Source: Segnochrobactrum spirostomi (GTDB taxonomy: Bacteria; Pseudomonadota; Alphaproteobacteria; Rhizobiales; Segnochrobactraceae). Taken from it: 64,000 bases of DNA. The DNA is taken from the NCBI RefSeq assembly GCF_009600605.1, contig NZ_VWNA01000001.1:3644501-3708500 (forward strand). The letters run 5' to 3'. Under the pieces are notes generated by a model. That model searched no databases, was not told the DNA's origin, and was given only the letters and a program-made list of their open reading frames with translations. Shown here in pieces: positions 1 through 9,196 of this stretch. The position numbers and the translations under genes are program-made. Numbering within the stretch: position 1 is the first letter of the stretch; the number at the start of each line of letters is the position of its first letter.

Positions 1-322
1 CGCTCGTCAGCGCCAAGCCCGGCACGGCAACGGCATAAGCGAGGCCGGGTTCGAGGAGCCCGGTCGCCGCGGCCCGCCAGCCCGCCCGGCGCGGCGGCAG
101 CCGGCGACGTGCGACGAGCGTGGCCGTCCACAAGGCTGCGATGCTGCCAAAGAGCTGGAGCGCGAGCAGGGTGAGCGGCGGGAGGGTATCGAGCAGCCCC
201 TTGGTGATCGGGATCGAGAGCCCCCAGGCAGCCGCCGCGCCGATCAGGCAGAGCATTGCCCGGCCGGCGCCGAGGGGACGCGGCAGCGGATCGGTGAGGG
301 CGTCGTCGCGGGGAACGGTCAT
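1..322 (-). CDS. EamA/DMT-family transporter, N-terminal part (gene runs off the window)
   Basis: Reading leftward from an ATG at 322, the frame stays open to the window edge and gives about 107 residues. After a short polar start comes a hydrophobic helix with the motif AAWGLSIPITKGLL, then a second helix rich in Leu and Ala and a third with GLLEPGLAYAVAVPG. This pattern is typical of the first half of 10-helix EamA (drug/metabolite transporter) permeases, which sit in the inner membrane and usually export metabolites or drugs. The ATG overlaps the stop codon of the upstream marR gene (ATGA, 319-322), so the two genes are one transcription unit and probably translationally coupled. The substrate cannot be read from the sequence. 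The C-terminal two thirds lies outside the window. Confidence 0.8.
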   Translation of the reverse strand, partial: MTVPRDDALTDPLPRPLGAGRAMLCLIGAAAAWGLSIPITKGLLDTLPPLTLLALQLFGSIAALWTATLVARRRLPPRRAGWRAAATGLLEPGLAYAVAVPGLALTS

Positions 323-864
323 GGCGTGCGGTGCTCGCAGGCGAGAGCGGTCTGTTCGACCGGGCACTTCTCCGCGGAGCAGACATCCTCGTTGCAGAGG
401 CGGCAGATGTGGTCGGCCTGTTCCCGGCTTTCGGTGAGGTTTTCGAGCATGGTCGCGAGCAAGCGCTCGAGATGGCCGACATCGTCCCCCGAAAGGCGCC
501 GCAGCGCCGCGCCGAGGGCCGCTTCGCGTGCGGCGAGCAGACGGCCGCGCAGCGCCTCGCCCGCCGGTGTCAGGGCAAGCAGAACCTGTCGCCGGTCGTC
601 CCCGGCGCGCCGCGCGACGAGCCCATCCGCCGTGAGTTGTTCGACGAGGCGCACCGCGACGGAATGGGTGAGGCCGAGGATCTTGGCGAGCCGGCCGATC
701 GAGGTGCCGGGGTAGGGGCCGAGGGTGACGATCGCGGCGCAGGCGCTCGGCCCCAGTCCCTCGGACGGGCCGTCCCGGCCGATACCGCGCATCGCCGCCG
801 CCTGCGCGTCGCCGAGCGACAAGGCGAGGGCCCCGAGGAGATTGAGGAGACGTGCTTGGGTCAT
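319..864 (-). CDS. MarR-family transcriptional regulator with a cysteine-rich C-terminus
   Basis: The 181-residue product has a winged helix-turn-helix core: GTSIGRLAKILGLTHS, then VRLVEQLTADGLVAR and the wing RRAGDDRRQVLLALT, as expected of MarR proteins. The tail after about residue 150 carries four cysteines spaced C-x2-C-x4-C-x4-C (CRLCNEDVCSAEKC), which could bind a metal or sense oxidation. The gene ends in a 4-base overlap with an EamA transporter, so it probably controls that efflux gene and itself. The start ATG lies seven bases below a consensus-like -10 box, with no room for a normal 5' leader. The family call is secure; the ligand is unknown. Confidence 0.88.
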   Translation of the reverse strand: MTQARLLNLLGALALSLGDAQAAAMRGIGRDGPSEGLGPSACAAIVTLGPYPGTSIGRLAKILGLTHSVAVRLVEQLTADGLVARRAGDDRRQVLLALTPAGEALRGRLLAAREAALGAALRRLSGDDVGHLERLLATMLENLTESREQADHICRLCNEDVCSAEKCPVEQTALACEHRTP

Positions 865-870
865 GCCTGG

Positions 871-899
871 ATTATATGTGTGCCGAATGAATATATCAA
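871..899 (-). promoter_or_regulatory. Sigma-70-type promoter of marR, apparently leaderless
   Basis: On the minus strand TTGATA (894-899) and TATAAT (871-876) are separated by exactly 17 bases. The marR ATG begins seven bases after the -10 box, which is where transcription would normally start. No Shine-Dalgarno sequence fits in between. The spacer is AT-rich with a loose ATAT...ATAT symmetry that could hold the MarR operator. Confidence 0.6.
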
Positions 900-1844
900 A
901 GCAAGAATCCGTCGGGCGGGCGTTGGCGAGAGGGTGGTCGTGTAGAGGGGGCGACGGCCGGCTGGCCCCTCCGCTCGCCGCGCCATTGCCAGCCTTGTGC
1001 GGGCAATCTCGGGCGGAAGGCGTCGGCGCCGGGTGGAGAGGCCCGCCCCTCCATCATCATTGCCGGCCTCTGCCGAAAGCACAGGCGGCGGGGCGAGTCC
1101 GGCTCCTGTCTTCGGCGCATATCACGCGTGGCCCTGGAGCCCCCGGACGAGCTGGGGGATGACGATGGAGAGGTCATTGTGCGCTGTGAGCGCGGGGGAC
1201 GGTCGGTGAGGCGGATGCTCCTGGCGGCCCGTTTGTCGGGCGGATGCGTGGCAGCCGCGCGGAGAGTGGATTGGATGGGGTGGGCTTGCGATCGCGGGAG
1301 CCGATCCCGGCGGGGCGCGCGGTCGAGCACAACCGCGACGCCGCCACCGGATCGTGGGCGCGCCGTGGGAGGGGCGCCGCCCTGAGGCATCGGCGAGACC
1401 TTGCGCTTGACCGGAAGATTGGACGGGAGGGGTGACCGAAATCACCCCTCCCGCGCCGCCGTTCCCCTCTTATCCGAATCGGCGTCGCTCAATCCTGGCG
1501 AACCCGACCCCCGTGGGTCCGATCGCCGGGAGACATCTCTTCACGGCCCGAGCCAGCGCAACAGATCTCGCGCGGAACGACTTCTATCATTCAAGATGCG
1601 TGCCAGCCTCGATCCGGCGGATTTCGGAGCATGTCGCGTCTGCCCCTGCCCAAAATCGGAGCATCGAGATGCTCAAATGGGCGGCCTTTCGGTCGGTCTG
1701 ACCGCCCCCGCGGCATCCTGTCAGCACTCCCGGCGATATGCTGCTAACACTCTGATTTGGTTGCAATTTTTCAATTAGGCGGCTTGCCGGGCGGAGAATT
1801 CGTGGCAAAATCTCCCGGTGTGCTGTTCCCATCGGAGGATTGCC
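900..1844. other. Long intergenic stretch without a recognised gene
   Basis: Open frames here are short, differ between strands and encode arginine- and proline-rich strings with no family resemblance, as expected from chance in GC-rich DNA. The last 100 bases before usg (about 1735-1830) are distinctly AT-richer and probably contain its promoter, but no pair of boxes stands out. Confidence 0.5.
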
Positions 1845-2114
1845 ATGCACGATCGCGTCTTCGAGAAGCAGATGGCCGGCTACGGCCTGACCACGGCGCA
1901 TCTCCTCTACCGCCTTCCCGATCACCCCAAGATCCTGCAAAGCTACATCTGGCAGGAATACGATCTCGCCCCGGCCTTTCCTGAACTCAAACGCTTCATC
2001 GCCTTCTGGCAGCGCGAACTCGAGGGGGCGCTCGTACACGTCGAGGTCGCGCATCGCGACGTGATCGGGGCGGCATCTGTCCGCCGGGTGGACGGGCTGC
2101 TCTCTCTGCACTGA
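1845..2114 (+). CDS. usg: Usg-family protein
   Basis: The 89-residue protein starts MHDRVFEKQMAGYGLTTAHL and contains LYRLPDHPKILQSYIWQEYDL followed closely by PELKRFIAFWQRELEG, the signature of the small Usg family (PF06233) found mainly in alphaproteobacteria. The biochemical function of this family is not established. The frame is open further upstream, but the ATG at 1845 is chosen because GGAGG lies seven bases before it (1834-1838) and the family sequence begins there. It stands alone, with rppH 165 bases downstream on the same strand. Confidence 0.85.
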   Translation: MHDRVFEKQMAGYGLTTAHLLYRLPDHPKILQSYIWQEYDLAPAFPELKRFIAFWQRELEGALVHVEVAHRDVIGAASVRRVDGLLSLH

Positions 2115-2279
2115 TCGCGGCACGGCTGTCGCGGGGCCGGGCCAGCGGCGGCCGTCTCGGCCCCGCGTCGCCACGCTCCCTCGCTCGCGAGGCCGTCGCT
2201 TGACCTTCTCGGTCCGCCCGGATAGCCCGGCGTCGGGCCCGGCCGAGCGGGGGCAGGTGCCGGAGCGACGGAGACGGCC

Positions 2280-2870
2280 ATGAGCCACGATCACAAGCAC
2301 GGCGATCACGAGCACGGCAAGAAGCGCGAAAAGAAGCACCACGACACCCCGGCCAAAGCTGTTCCGGTCGATGAATTGCCCTATCGACCCTGCGTCGGCA
2401 TCGTCCTCCTCTCGGCCGACGGCCTCGTTTTCGTCGGCCGGCGCGCCGGCGGTGAGGAGCAGGTCGATTCCGCCCACGCCTGGCAGATGCCTCAAGGCGG
2501 CATCGACGGCGAGGAGGACCCCTTGGAGGCCGCCAAGCGCGAGCTCTACGAGGAAACCGGCGTGCGCAGCGTCAGCCTGCTCGCGGAAACACCCGACTGG
2601 GTGCGTTACGACCTGCCGCCCGAACTCGTCGGTAAGGCCTGGAAGGGGCGCTATCGCGGGCAGATCCAGAAATGGTTCGCGTTCCGCTTCGAGGGACCGG
2701 ACAGCGAGATCGACGTGCTGAAGCCGCCCGGCGGCCACAAGGCGGAGTTCGCCGAATGGCGCTGGGAGCGGCTGGCGCGCCTGCCCGATCTCGTCGTGCC
2801 GTTCAAGCGTGCCGTCTACGAGAAGGTCGTCGCCGCCTTCGCTCCGCTCGTGCCGGCGGCGCACGACTGA
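2280..2870 (+). CDS. rppH: RNA pyrophosphohydrolase (Nudix)
   Basis: The 196-residue product has [11 protein letters not shown] at the start of the Nudix fold, then VGRR, the sequence [13 protein letters not shown] and a Nudix helix ending RELYEETGV. Together these match the RppH subgroup, which removes pyrophosphate from the 5' end of mRNA to trigger decay; related alphaproteobacterial enzymes were first called dinucleoside polyphosphate hydrolases. It is longer than the usual 160-170 residues because of a roughly 30-residue N-terminal segment very rich in His, Lys and Glu ([21 protein letters not shown]). That segment may bind metal or simply reflect an early start. No later in-frame ATG precedes the Nudix core, so the long form is preferred. 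Confidence 0.88.
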   Translation: MSHDHKHGDHEHGKKREKKHHDTPAKAVPVDELPYRPCVGIVLLSADGLVFVGRRAGGEEQVDSAHAWQMPQGGIDGEEDPLEAAKRELYEETGVRSVSLLAETPDWVRYDLPPELVGKAWKGRYRGQIQKWFAFRFEGPDSEIDVLKPPGGHKAEFAEWRWERLARLPDLVVPFKRAVYEKVVAAFAPLVPAAHD

Positions 2871-2982
2871 ACGGGGTGCTCGTGCGAGAGGCGCACGCGG
2901 GACGGCTGATTTCGCCGGCCGGCTCTGCTAGGAGAGGGGACCTCGGACAGCCGTCCGTGTCCCTTCTCGAGCCGGAGCCGCC

Positions 2983-3948
2983 ATGGCCGACACCGCTTCG
3001 TACCGCCCCACCGACAACGCCTTCCTCGGTCCGCTCAAGGGCGGCTCCTACGAGGCCGCCTTCACCGGCGCGCTGTCGTTTATGCGCCGCCGCTATTCCC
3101 GTGATCTCGCCGGAATCGACGCGGTGGTGTGGGGTGCGCCGTTCGACAGCGCGGTGACGAACCGGCCGGGGGCTCGCTTCGGACCCCAGGCGATCCGCCG
3201 GGCCTCGGCGATCCTCTGCGGCGATCCGCAATATCCGTTCGCCTTCGATCCGTTCGAGACGCTGGCGGTGATCGATTGGGGCGACGCGTCGTTCGACCAG
3301 GGCTATCCGATGGAGGCCGCGGCGCAGATCAAAGCGCAGGCCGACGTGATCCTCGCCTCGGGCGCGTTCCTCCTGACCCTCGGCGGCGACCATTATGTCA
3401 CCTGGCCGCTGCTCCAGGCCCACGTCGAGAAGCACGGGCCCGTTGCGCTCGTGCAGTTCGACGCCCACCAGGACACCTGGGACGACGACGGTGGCCGCAT
3501 CGATCACGGCAGCTTCGTCGCCCGGGCGGTCAAGGCGGGCCTGATCGACGCCGAGCACTCGATCCAGATCGGCATCCGCACCCATGCGCCCGACACCTGC
3601 GGCATCGAGATCGTGTACGCCCACGAGGTGGAGACGCTTGGGGTCGCCGGCCTTGTCGAGTGCATCACCTCGCGCGTCGGCACCGCCAAGACCTATGTGA
3701 CCTTCGACATCGATTGCCTCGACCCCGCCTTCGCGCCGGGCACCGGCACGCCGGTGTCCGGCGGTCTTTCGAGCCGCGAGGCGTTGATGACGCTGCGGGC
3801 GCTCGGCGGCCTCGACATCGTCGGCGCCGACATCGTCGAGGTGGCGCCGGCCTACGACCACGCCGACATCACCGCGATCGCCGGTTCGACCGTGGCCCTC
3901 TATTATCTCGGCCTGCTCGCCGAGAAGCGGGGCGCCGGCCGCGACTGA
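2983..3948 (+). CDS. speB: Agmatinase-family ureohydrolase
   Basis: The 321-residue protein carries the manganese-binding motifs of the arginase/agmatinase superfamily in order: GGDHYVTWPL, FDAHQDTW, DHGSF and FDIDCLDPAFAPGTGTP. Enzymes of this group hydrolyse guanidino compounds to urea plus an amine; agmatine to putrescine is the usual assignment, and guanidinobutyrate or related substrates are alternatives that sequence alone does not separate. Length is normal. It stands between rppH and argC, 112 bases after the former, without overlap, so it probably has its own promoter. A link to arginine metabolism is suggested by the argC neighbour but is not proof of shared regulation. Confidence 0.85.
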   Translation: MADTASYRPTDNAFLGPLKGGSYEAAFTGALSFMRRRYSRDLAGIDAVVWGAPFDSAVTNRPGARFGPQAIRRASAILCGDPQYPFAFDPFETLAVIDWGDASFDQGYPMEAAAQIKAQADVILASGAFLLTLGGDHYVTWPLLQAHVEKHGPVALVQFDAHQDTWDDDGGRIDHGSFVARAVKAGLIDAEHSIQIGIRTHAPDTCGIEIVYAHEVETLGVAGLVECITSRVGTAKTYVTFDIDCLDPAFAPGTGTPVSGGLSSREALMTLRALGGLDIVGADIVEVAPAYDHADITAIAGSTVALYYLGLLAEKRGAGRD

Positions 3949-4112
3949 TCCGCAAGGCGGGGCCGTGCCGGGCCGCGCCGCCGTGCGGAGAATGCGCGGC
4001 GGCCGTGCGGAATTCGTCACACAACGGCGCGGCGAAGTGCGCTAAAGGAAGCGGCCCGGATCGGCGCATGCGGCGCCGTCGGGCCGTTCATCTTTTCGCT
4101 GGGTGTTTCGCC

Positions 4113-5165
4113 ATGTCTACGTCGCTGCGCATCGCCGTCCTCGGCGCCTCGGGCTATACCGGGTCCGAACTGGTGCGCCTGCTGATGCGACACCCGAACG
4201 CCAAGATCGTCGCGCTCTCCGCCGAGTCGAAGGCCGGCAAGACGATGGCCGAGGTCTTCCCGCAATTCGCGCCGTTCGATCTGCCGCGGCTCGTAAAGAT
4301 CGAGGAAATCGACCTCGACACGGTCGACGTGGTGTTCTGCGCGCTGCCGCACGCCACCACCCAGCTCGTGCTCAAGGACGTGCTGACCCGCAAGCCGTCG
4401 CTCAAGGTGATCGATCTCTCGGCCGATTTCCGCCTCGCCGATCCGGACGCCTATGCCAAGTGGTATGGCCATGAGCATCAGGCGCTGGAGCTCCAGAAGG
4501 AAGCGGTCTACGGCCTGACCGAGATCCATCGCGCGGCGATCGCCAAGGCGCGGCTCGTCGCCAACCCGGGCTGCTTCACCACCACGTCGCTGCTGCCGGT
4601 CATCCCGCTCCTCGCCGAGCGGGCGATCGAGGCCGATCCGATCGTGGTCGACGCCAAGACCGGCATGTCCGGCGCCGGCCGTGCCGCCAAGGAGGCGATG
4701 CTGTTCTCCGAAGTCGCCGAGGGCATCCACGCCTACGGCGTCGCGAGCCACCGCCACACCGCCGAGCTCGACCAGGAATATTCGCTCGCCGCCGGCCGTT
4801 CGGTCATCGCGACCTTCACGCCGCATCTGACCCCGATGATCCGCGGCATCTACGCCACGATCTATCTGCGCACCGCGGAAGGCTTCGGCCCGGCGCGCCT
4901 GCACGAGATCCTCGCCGCGCGCTATGCGGCCGAGCCTTTCGTGACGGTGCTGCCGCTCGGCCAGGTGCCGCAATCGCGCCACGTGAAGGGCTCGAACCAC
5001 GTCCAGATCGGCATTGTGCCGGACCGCATCGCCGGCCGTGCCATCGTGCTCTCGACCCTCGACAATCTGGTCAAGGGCGCGTCGGGCCAGGCGATCCAGA
5101 ACATGAACGTCGTCACCGGCCTGCCCGAGACGACGGGCGTCGATCAGATCGCCCTGTTCCCCTGA
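4113..5165 (+). CDS. argC: N-acetyl-gamma-glutamyl-phosphate reductase
   Basis: The product is 350 residues and catalyses the third step of arginine biosynthesis, NADPH-dependent reduction of N-acetylglutamyl phosphate to the semialdehyde. The N-terminal Rossmann motif IAVLGASGYTGSELVRLL, VFCALPHATT, the nucleophile region LVANPGCFTT with its active-site Cys, KTGMSGAGR and the late SNHVQIG are all present. The frame is open far upstream, but that part overlaps speB in another frame. The ATG at 4113 directly precedes the Rossmann fold and gives the normal length. A bidirectional terminator follows at 5185. Confidence 0.95.
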   Translation: MSTSLRIAVLGASGYTGSELVRLLMRHPNAKIVALSAESKAGKTMAEVFPQFAPFDLPRLVKIEEIDLDTVDVVFCALPHATTQLVLKDVLTRKPSLKVIDLSADFRLADPDAYAKWYGHEHQALELQKEAVYGLTEIHRAAIAKARLVANPGCFTTTSLLPVIPLLAERAIEADPIVVDAKTGMSGAGRAAKEAMLFSEVAEGIHAYGVASHRHTAELDQEYSLAAGRSVIATFTPHLTPMIRGIYATIYLRTAEGFGPARLHEILAARYAAEPFVTVLPLGQVPQSRHVKGSNHVQIGIVPDRIAGRAIVLSTLDNLVKGASGQAIQNMNVVTGLPETTGVDQIALFP

Positions 5166-5184
5166 GCCGTCCTGCCTGAATGCG

Positions 5185-5219
5185 AAGCGCCGGCCTCCAT
5201 GAGGGGCCGGCGCTTTCGT
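5185..5219. terminator. Bidirectional hairpin terminator between argC and the convergent chemoreceptor gene
   Basis: AAGCGCCGGCC (5185-5195) pairs perfectly with GGCCGGCGCTT (5205-5215) over a 9-base loop, and T-rich sequence (TTTCGTTTC) follows on the plus strand. The two flanking genes converge on it. Confidence 0.7.
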
Positions 5220-5247
5220 TTCGGAGCAATCGATTCGCGCGCGAAGA

Positions 5248-6957
5248 TCAGGCGGCGCGGACTTGGGTCAGGAATTCCGCTACTTCCCGGCGGATCACCT
5301 CCGATTGCCGGCCGAGCTCGCTCGAGGCCTGGAGCACCAGGCTCGCTGCCGAGGTGGTCTCGGCCGCGGCCCGCGTCACGCCGCTCATGTTCGAGGTCAC
5401 GTCCCGCGTTCCCGCCGAGGCCTGATTGACGCTCGAGGCGATCTCCTGGGTCGCCGAAAGCTGCTGCTCGATTGAGTCCGCCACTTCACCGGTGATGCCG
5501 CTCATCTGTCCGATGGTGCCGGCGATCGCGTCGATGGCGACGGCGGCGCGCTTAGTCACCGCTTGGATTTCCGAAACCTGCGTGCCGATCTGGGCCGTCG
5601 CCGTCGCGGTCTGGCTCGCCAGATCCTTCACCTCGGACGCCACGACTGCGAAGCCGCGGCCGGCGTCGCCGGCCCGCGCCGCCTCGATGGTCGCATTGAG
5701 GGCCAGCAGATTCGTCTGCGAGGCGATCGCTTCGATGAGGGCTGTGATCTGCCCGATCTTCTGGGAGCCGGCGGTCAGTTCGCGGATGAGAGCGACGGTG
5801 TGGGCGGCCTCGCGATCGGCCGCTTCGGCGATCTCGCTCGACGATTCCACGCGGCGGCTGATCTCGCCGATCGAGGCGGCGAGTTCTTCGGCGGCACTCG
5901 CCACCGTCTGCACGTTCGAATCAGCCTCGATCGAGGCGGAGGCGGCGGCGTTTGAGCGCTCCGAGGTGTCGTCGGCGGAGTTGGTGAGGGCGTGGGCCGA
6001 GGTCGTCATCCGCTCCGCCGCGTCGGCGACGGCGGCGATGGCGCCACTCATCGCCTCGTCGAAGGATGAGATCATCTGCTCGATGACGGCCGTGCGCTTG
6101 GCGCGGGCGGTCGCCTCCAACGCCTGCACAGCTTCGAGGCGCTGCTTCTCTTGGGTGTTTATCTGGAACACCTCGACGGTGCGCGCCATCTGACCGATCT
6201 CGTCGGTGCGGTCGCGGCCGGGGATTGCGAGGTCCGCTTCGCCGCCGGCGAGCGCCGCCATGCTGCGATCGAGAGCCTTGATCGGGCGGGTGATGCTGCG
6301 GTTGATCAGCACCGCCGCACCGATCGAGAAGACAAAAGCGAGCAGGCCGACCAGGAGGCCGGCGGTCTTGTAGAATGCGGTCGCGCGGTCGAATTCGGCG
6401 TCGCTTGCTTGGGCCGCGGCCACCGCGCGGTCCCGGATCTTCGTGTAGTGGTTGAGAATGTCGCTGACGATTTCGTCGATCTCGCCGTCGAGGTCGCGGA
6501 TGTCCTGGGTCATCTCGTTGGAGCTCGAGAGCTTCGGCAGCATCTCCTCGCGGTAGGTTTTGTCGAGCTTTTCGAGCGCGGCCTTGGCGGCATCGGAATC
6601 CGCCTTGTCTTCGGGCGAGCTCACATTGGCCGCGAGTGCGTCGGTCGTCACGTGCACCTCGGCGAGGGTGCTGGTCCACAGTGGCTTCGACGCATCGAGA
6701 TCGTGGTTGATCTCGGAATCGGCGATCACCCGGTAGAGGGTTGGGGCGACGCCGGCCGTTCGCGAGGCGAGCTCGGCGAGACGCGCCGCGTCTGCGCCCG
6801 CATCCTGGATGTGACCCAGTTTACCGGTGGCGAGCCAACTTCCGCCCGTCATGATGGCGATCAGGACGGAGGGGACGAGGGCGCCGAGCGCGAGACGGCG
6901 TGCAATCGACATGCGGAGGCTCTCTGCTAATGACTTCCCTGCGCCGTTGAACCACAT
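5248..6957 (-). CDS. Methyl-accepting chemotaxis protein
   Basis: The product is 569 residues from the outermost start. A transmembrane helix ([20 protein letters not shown]) is followed by a roughly 150-residue helical sensor region, a second membrane helix near residue 210 ([17 protein letters not shown]), a HAMP linker ([20 protein letters not shown]) and a long coiled-coil signalling domain. The signalling tip reads [20 protein letters not shown] then [14 protein letters not shown], the near-invariant CheA/CheW contact of chemoreceptors. The ligand is unknown. An alternative start at 6912 (MSIARR) is possible; neither has a clear ribosome-binding site. It is divergent from the formate dehydrogenase operon. 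Confidence 0.92.
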   Translation of the reverse strand: MWFNGAGKSLAESLRMSIARRLALGALVPSVLIAIMTGGSWLATGKLGHIQDAGADAARLAELASRTAGVAPTLYRVIADSEINHDLDASKPLWTSTLAEVHVTTDALAANVSSPEDKADSDAAKAALEKLDKTYREEMLPKLSSSNEMTQDIRDLDGEIDEIVSDILNHYTKIRDRAVAAAQASDAEFDRATAFYKTAGLLVGLLAFVFSIGAAVLINRSITRPIKALDRSMAALAGGEADLAIPGRDRTDEIGQMARTVEVFQINTQEKQRLEAVQALEATARAKRTAVIEQMISSFDEAMSGAIAAVADAAERMTTSAHALTNSADDTSERSNAAASASIEADSNVQTVASAAEELAASIGEISRRVESSSEIAEAADREAAHTVALIRELTAGSQKIGQITALIEAIASQTNLLALNATIEAARAGDAGRGFAVVASEVKDLASQTATATAQIGTQVSEIQAVTKRAAVAIDAIAGTIGQMSGITGEVADSIEQQLSATQEIASSVNQASAGTRDVTSNMSGVTRAAAETTSAASLVLQASSELGRQSEVIRREVAEFLTQVRAA

Positions 6958-7032
6958 CGCCCTTGTCCGGACCTTGCACCACCGGACGGGAGCAACGATA
7001 GAAAACGTCTATCGTCGCACGGCGCGGCTCCC

Positions 7033-7062
7033 TTGATTGCCCCCGGCGTTCGTCCATATTTT
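7033..7062 (+). promoter_or_regulatory. Candidate promoter of the formate dehydrogenase operon
   Basis: TTGATT (7033-7038) and TATTTT (7057-7062) are 18 bases apart, about 40 bases upstream of fdsG, in the AT-richest part of the divergent spacer. A second AT-rich box (TATAAA, from about 7070) lies nearer the gene. The match is partial. Confidence 0.35.
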
Positions 7063-7104
7063 GTGTAACTATAAATCTGGGAAACGCCGCGAAGGACGGT
7101 TGTG

Positions 7105-7611
7105 ATGAGTGTCGGACAATCCGCGGCCGTAAGCGGCCGTTGGGATGCGGCTCGCGCGCGGGAGATCATCGACGCGCATCTCGCGCTCGAAGGCCCCATG
7201 ATCCCGATCCTGCATGCGCTTCAGGAAGCCTTCGGCTATGTCGACGAGGCGGCCGTGCCGCTGATCGCGCAGGCGCTGAACCTCTCCCGCGCCGAGGTCC
7301 ACGGTGTCGTCAGCTTCTATCACGATTTCCGCCGTGCCCCGGCCGGTCGGCACGCTCTCAAGCTGTGCCGCGCCGAGGCGTGCCAATCGGTCGGTTGCGA
7401 CGCGCTGCACGAGAAGTTGCTCCACCGCCTGGGCCTCGACTGGGGCGCCACCACCGCGGACGGTGCGCTGACGATCGAACCCGTCTATTGCCTCGGTCTG
7501 TGCGCCACCGGCCCCTCGGCGATGATCGACGGCCGGCCCGTCGGCCGCCTGACGGAGACGCGCCTCGACAAGCTGGTCGCCTCGGCGCTCTCGGGGGAGG
7601 CCCGCCCGTGA
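7105..7611 (+). CDS. fdsG: NAD-dependent formate dehydrogenase gamma subunit
   Basis: This 168-residue NuoE-like protein carries a thioredoxin-fold [2Fe-2S] cluster. Its four cysteine ligands are visible as C-x4-C (CRAEACQSVGC region) and C-x3-C (YCLGLCATGPS). In the soluble FdsABG enzyme it passes electrons between the molybdenum subunit and the FMN/NAD subunit. A GTG directly precedes the ATG at 7105; the ATG is chosen because GAAGGA at 7091-7096 is well spaced for it. Its stop overlaps the fdsB start as GTGA. Gene order fdsG-fdsB-fdsA-fdhD-fdsD matches known fds operons. Confidence 0.92.
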   Translation: MSVGQSAAVSGRWDAARAREIIDAHLALEGPMIPILHALQEAFGYVDEAAVPLIAQALNLSRAEVHGVVSFYHDFRRAPAGRHALKLCRAEACQSVGCDALHEKLLHRLGLDWGATTADGALTIEPVYCLGLCATGPSAMIDGRPVGRLTETRLDKLVASALSGEARP

Positions 7612-9182
7612 CGAGTGTTCGCCTCTATGTTCCGAAGGATGCCGTCGCCCTCGCGCTCGGGGCCGATGACGTCGTGGGCGCCCTGGGCGCGGCGGCCGCC
7701 GCGGCCGGCCGGCCGGTCGAGATCGTGCGCAACGGCTCCCGCGGGCTGTTTTGGCTCGAGCCGATGGTCGAGGTCGTCACGGCCGCCGGCCGCGTCGCCT
7801 ACGGCCCGATCGCGCCGGAAGACGTGCCGGCGCTGGTGGCGAAGGGGCTGTTCGACGGCCTCGCGCCGAAAGGCGAGCACGCCGCGCTCTATCTCGGACC
7901 GACCGACGCGATCGCCTGGCTCGCCGGCCAGCAGCGCCTGACCTTCGCCCGCTGCGGCATCGTCGATCCCCTGTCGATCACGGATTATCGCGCGACCGGC
8001 GGCTTCGCCGGGCTGGAGCGTGCGGTCGCGATGGGCTCGGCCGCGATCGTCAAGGAAGTCACCGATTCCGGTCTGCGCGGCCGCGGCGGCGCCGGCTTCC
8101 CGACCGGCGTGAAGTGGAAGACCGTCGCCGAGGCCGCGGGCGAGCAGAAATACATCGTCTGCAATGCGGACGAGGGCGATTCCGGCACCTTCGCCGACCG
8201 TATGCTCATGGAAGGCGATCCGTTCGGTCTCATCGAAGGCATGGTGATCGCCGGCCTCGCGGTCGGGGCGACCAAGGGCTTCGTCTATTGCCGGTCGGAA
8301 TATCCCCATGCCATCGCGACGTTCAACGAAGCGATCGCGATCGCCCACGGGGCGGGGCTCCTCGGGCACAACATCCTGGGCTCCGACCACGCCTTCGAAC
8401 TCGAGCTGCGCGTCGGCGCCGGCGCCTATGTGTGCGGCGAGGAAACGGCGCTTCTCGAGAGCCTCGAAGGCAAGCGCGGCACGGTGCGGCCGAAGCCGCC
8501 GCTGCCGGCCCACAAGGGTCTGTTCGGCAAGCCGACCGTCATCAACAACCTGATCTCGCTCGCGACCGTTCCGGTCATTCTCGCGAAGGGCGCGGCGTTC
8601 TATCGGGACTTCGGCATGGGCCGCTCCCGCGGCACGATGCCGATCCAGCTCGCGGGCAATCTGAAGTTCGGCGGCCTCTACGAGACCGCCTTCGGCGTAA
8701 CGCTCGGCGAACTCGTCGAGACCATCGGCGGCGGCACCTTGAGCGGCCGGCCGATCAAGGCGGTGCAGGTGGGCGGGCCGCTCGGCGCCTATTTCCCACC
8801 GGCGTTGTTCGATACGCCGTTCGACTACGAGGCGTTCGCCGCCCGCGACGGCCTGATCGGCCACGGCGGCGTCGTCGTGTTCGACGACACCGTGGACATG
8901 GCGGCGCAGGCCCGCTTCGCCTTCGAATTCTGCGCCCACGAGAGCTGCGGCAAGTGCACACCCTGCCGCATCGGCTCGACGCGCGGCGTCGAGGTGATCG
9001 ACCGCGTGGTGCGCGGCGAGAACGCCGCCGCCAACCTCGAACTCGTCACCGACCTCTGCCAGACGATGAAGTTCGGCTCGCTGTGCGCGCTCGGCGGCTT
9101 CACGCCCTATCCCGTGATGAGCGCGATCCGTCATTTCCCCGAGGACTTCGACCGTCCGGCCCTGCCGGCCGCAGCCGAATGA
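7608..9182 (+). CDS. fdsB: NAD-dependent formate dehydrogenase beta subunit
   Basis: The 524-residue NuoF-like subunit binds FMN, NADH and a [4Fe-4S] cluster. Recognisable parts are the N-terminal thioredoxin-like segment, the FMN/NAD region RGRGGAGFPTGVKW and CNADEGDSGTFADR, the segment GAGAYVCGEETAL, and the cluster ligands ESCGKCTPCRIGS with a distant CALG near the C-terminus. Translation starts at GTG 7608 inside the fdsG stop (GTGA), a coupled start; frame and length agree. Its stop is 14 bases before the fdsA ATG. Confidence 0.93.
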   Translation: MTSVRLYVPKDAVALALGADDVVGALGAAAAAAGRPVEIVRNGSRGLFWLEPMVEVVTAAGRVAYGPIAPEDVPALVAKGLFDGLAPKGEHAALYLGPTDAIAWLAGQQRLTFARCGIVDPLSITDYRATGGFAGLERAVAMGSAAIVKEVTDSGLRGRGGAGFPTGVKWKTVAEAAGEQKYIVCNADEGDSGTFADRMLMEGDPFGLIEGMVIAGLAVGATKGFVYCRSEYPHAIATFNEAIAIAHGAGLLGHNILGSDHAFELELRVGAGAYVCGEETALLESLEGKRGTVRPKPPLPAHKGLFGKPTVINNLISLATVPVILAKGAAFYRDFGMGRSRGTMPIQLAGNLKFGGLYETAFGVTLGELVETIGGGTLSGRPIKAVQVGGPLGAYFPPALFDTPFDYEAFAARDGLIGHGGVVVFDDTVDMAAQARFAFEFCAHESCGKCTPCRIGSTRGVEVIDRVVRGENAAANLELVTDLCQTMKFGSLCALGGFTPYPVMSAIRHFPEDFDRPALPAAAE

Positions 9183-9196
9183 GAAGGAGGGCCGTC

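Noticed and set aside
896-1390. Several 60-165-codon frames between marR and usg
   Set aside because: Arg/Pro-rich products, conflicting frames, no ribosome-binding sites and no family resemblance.
3129-4112. An N-terminally extended ArgC
   Set aside because: The extension overlaps speB in another frame and has no conserved content; ArgC begins at 4113.
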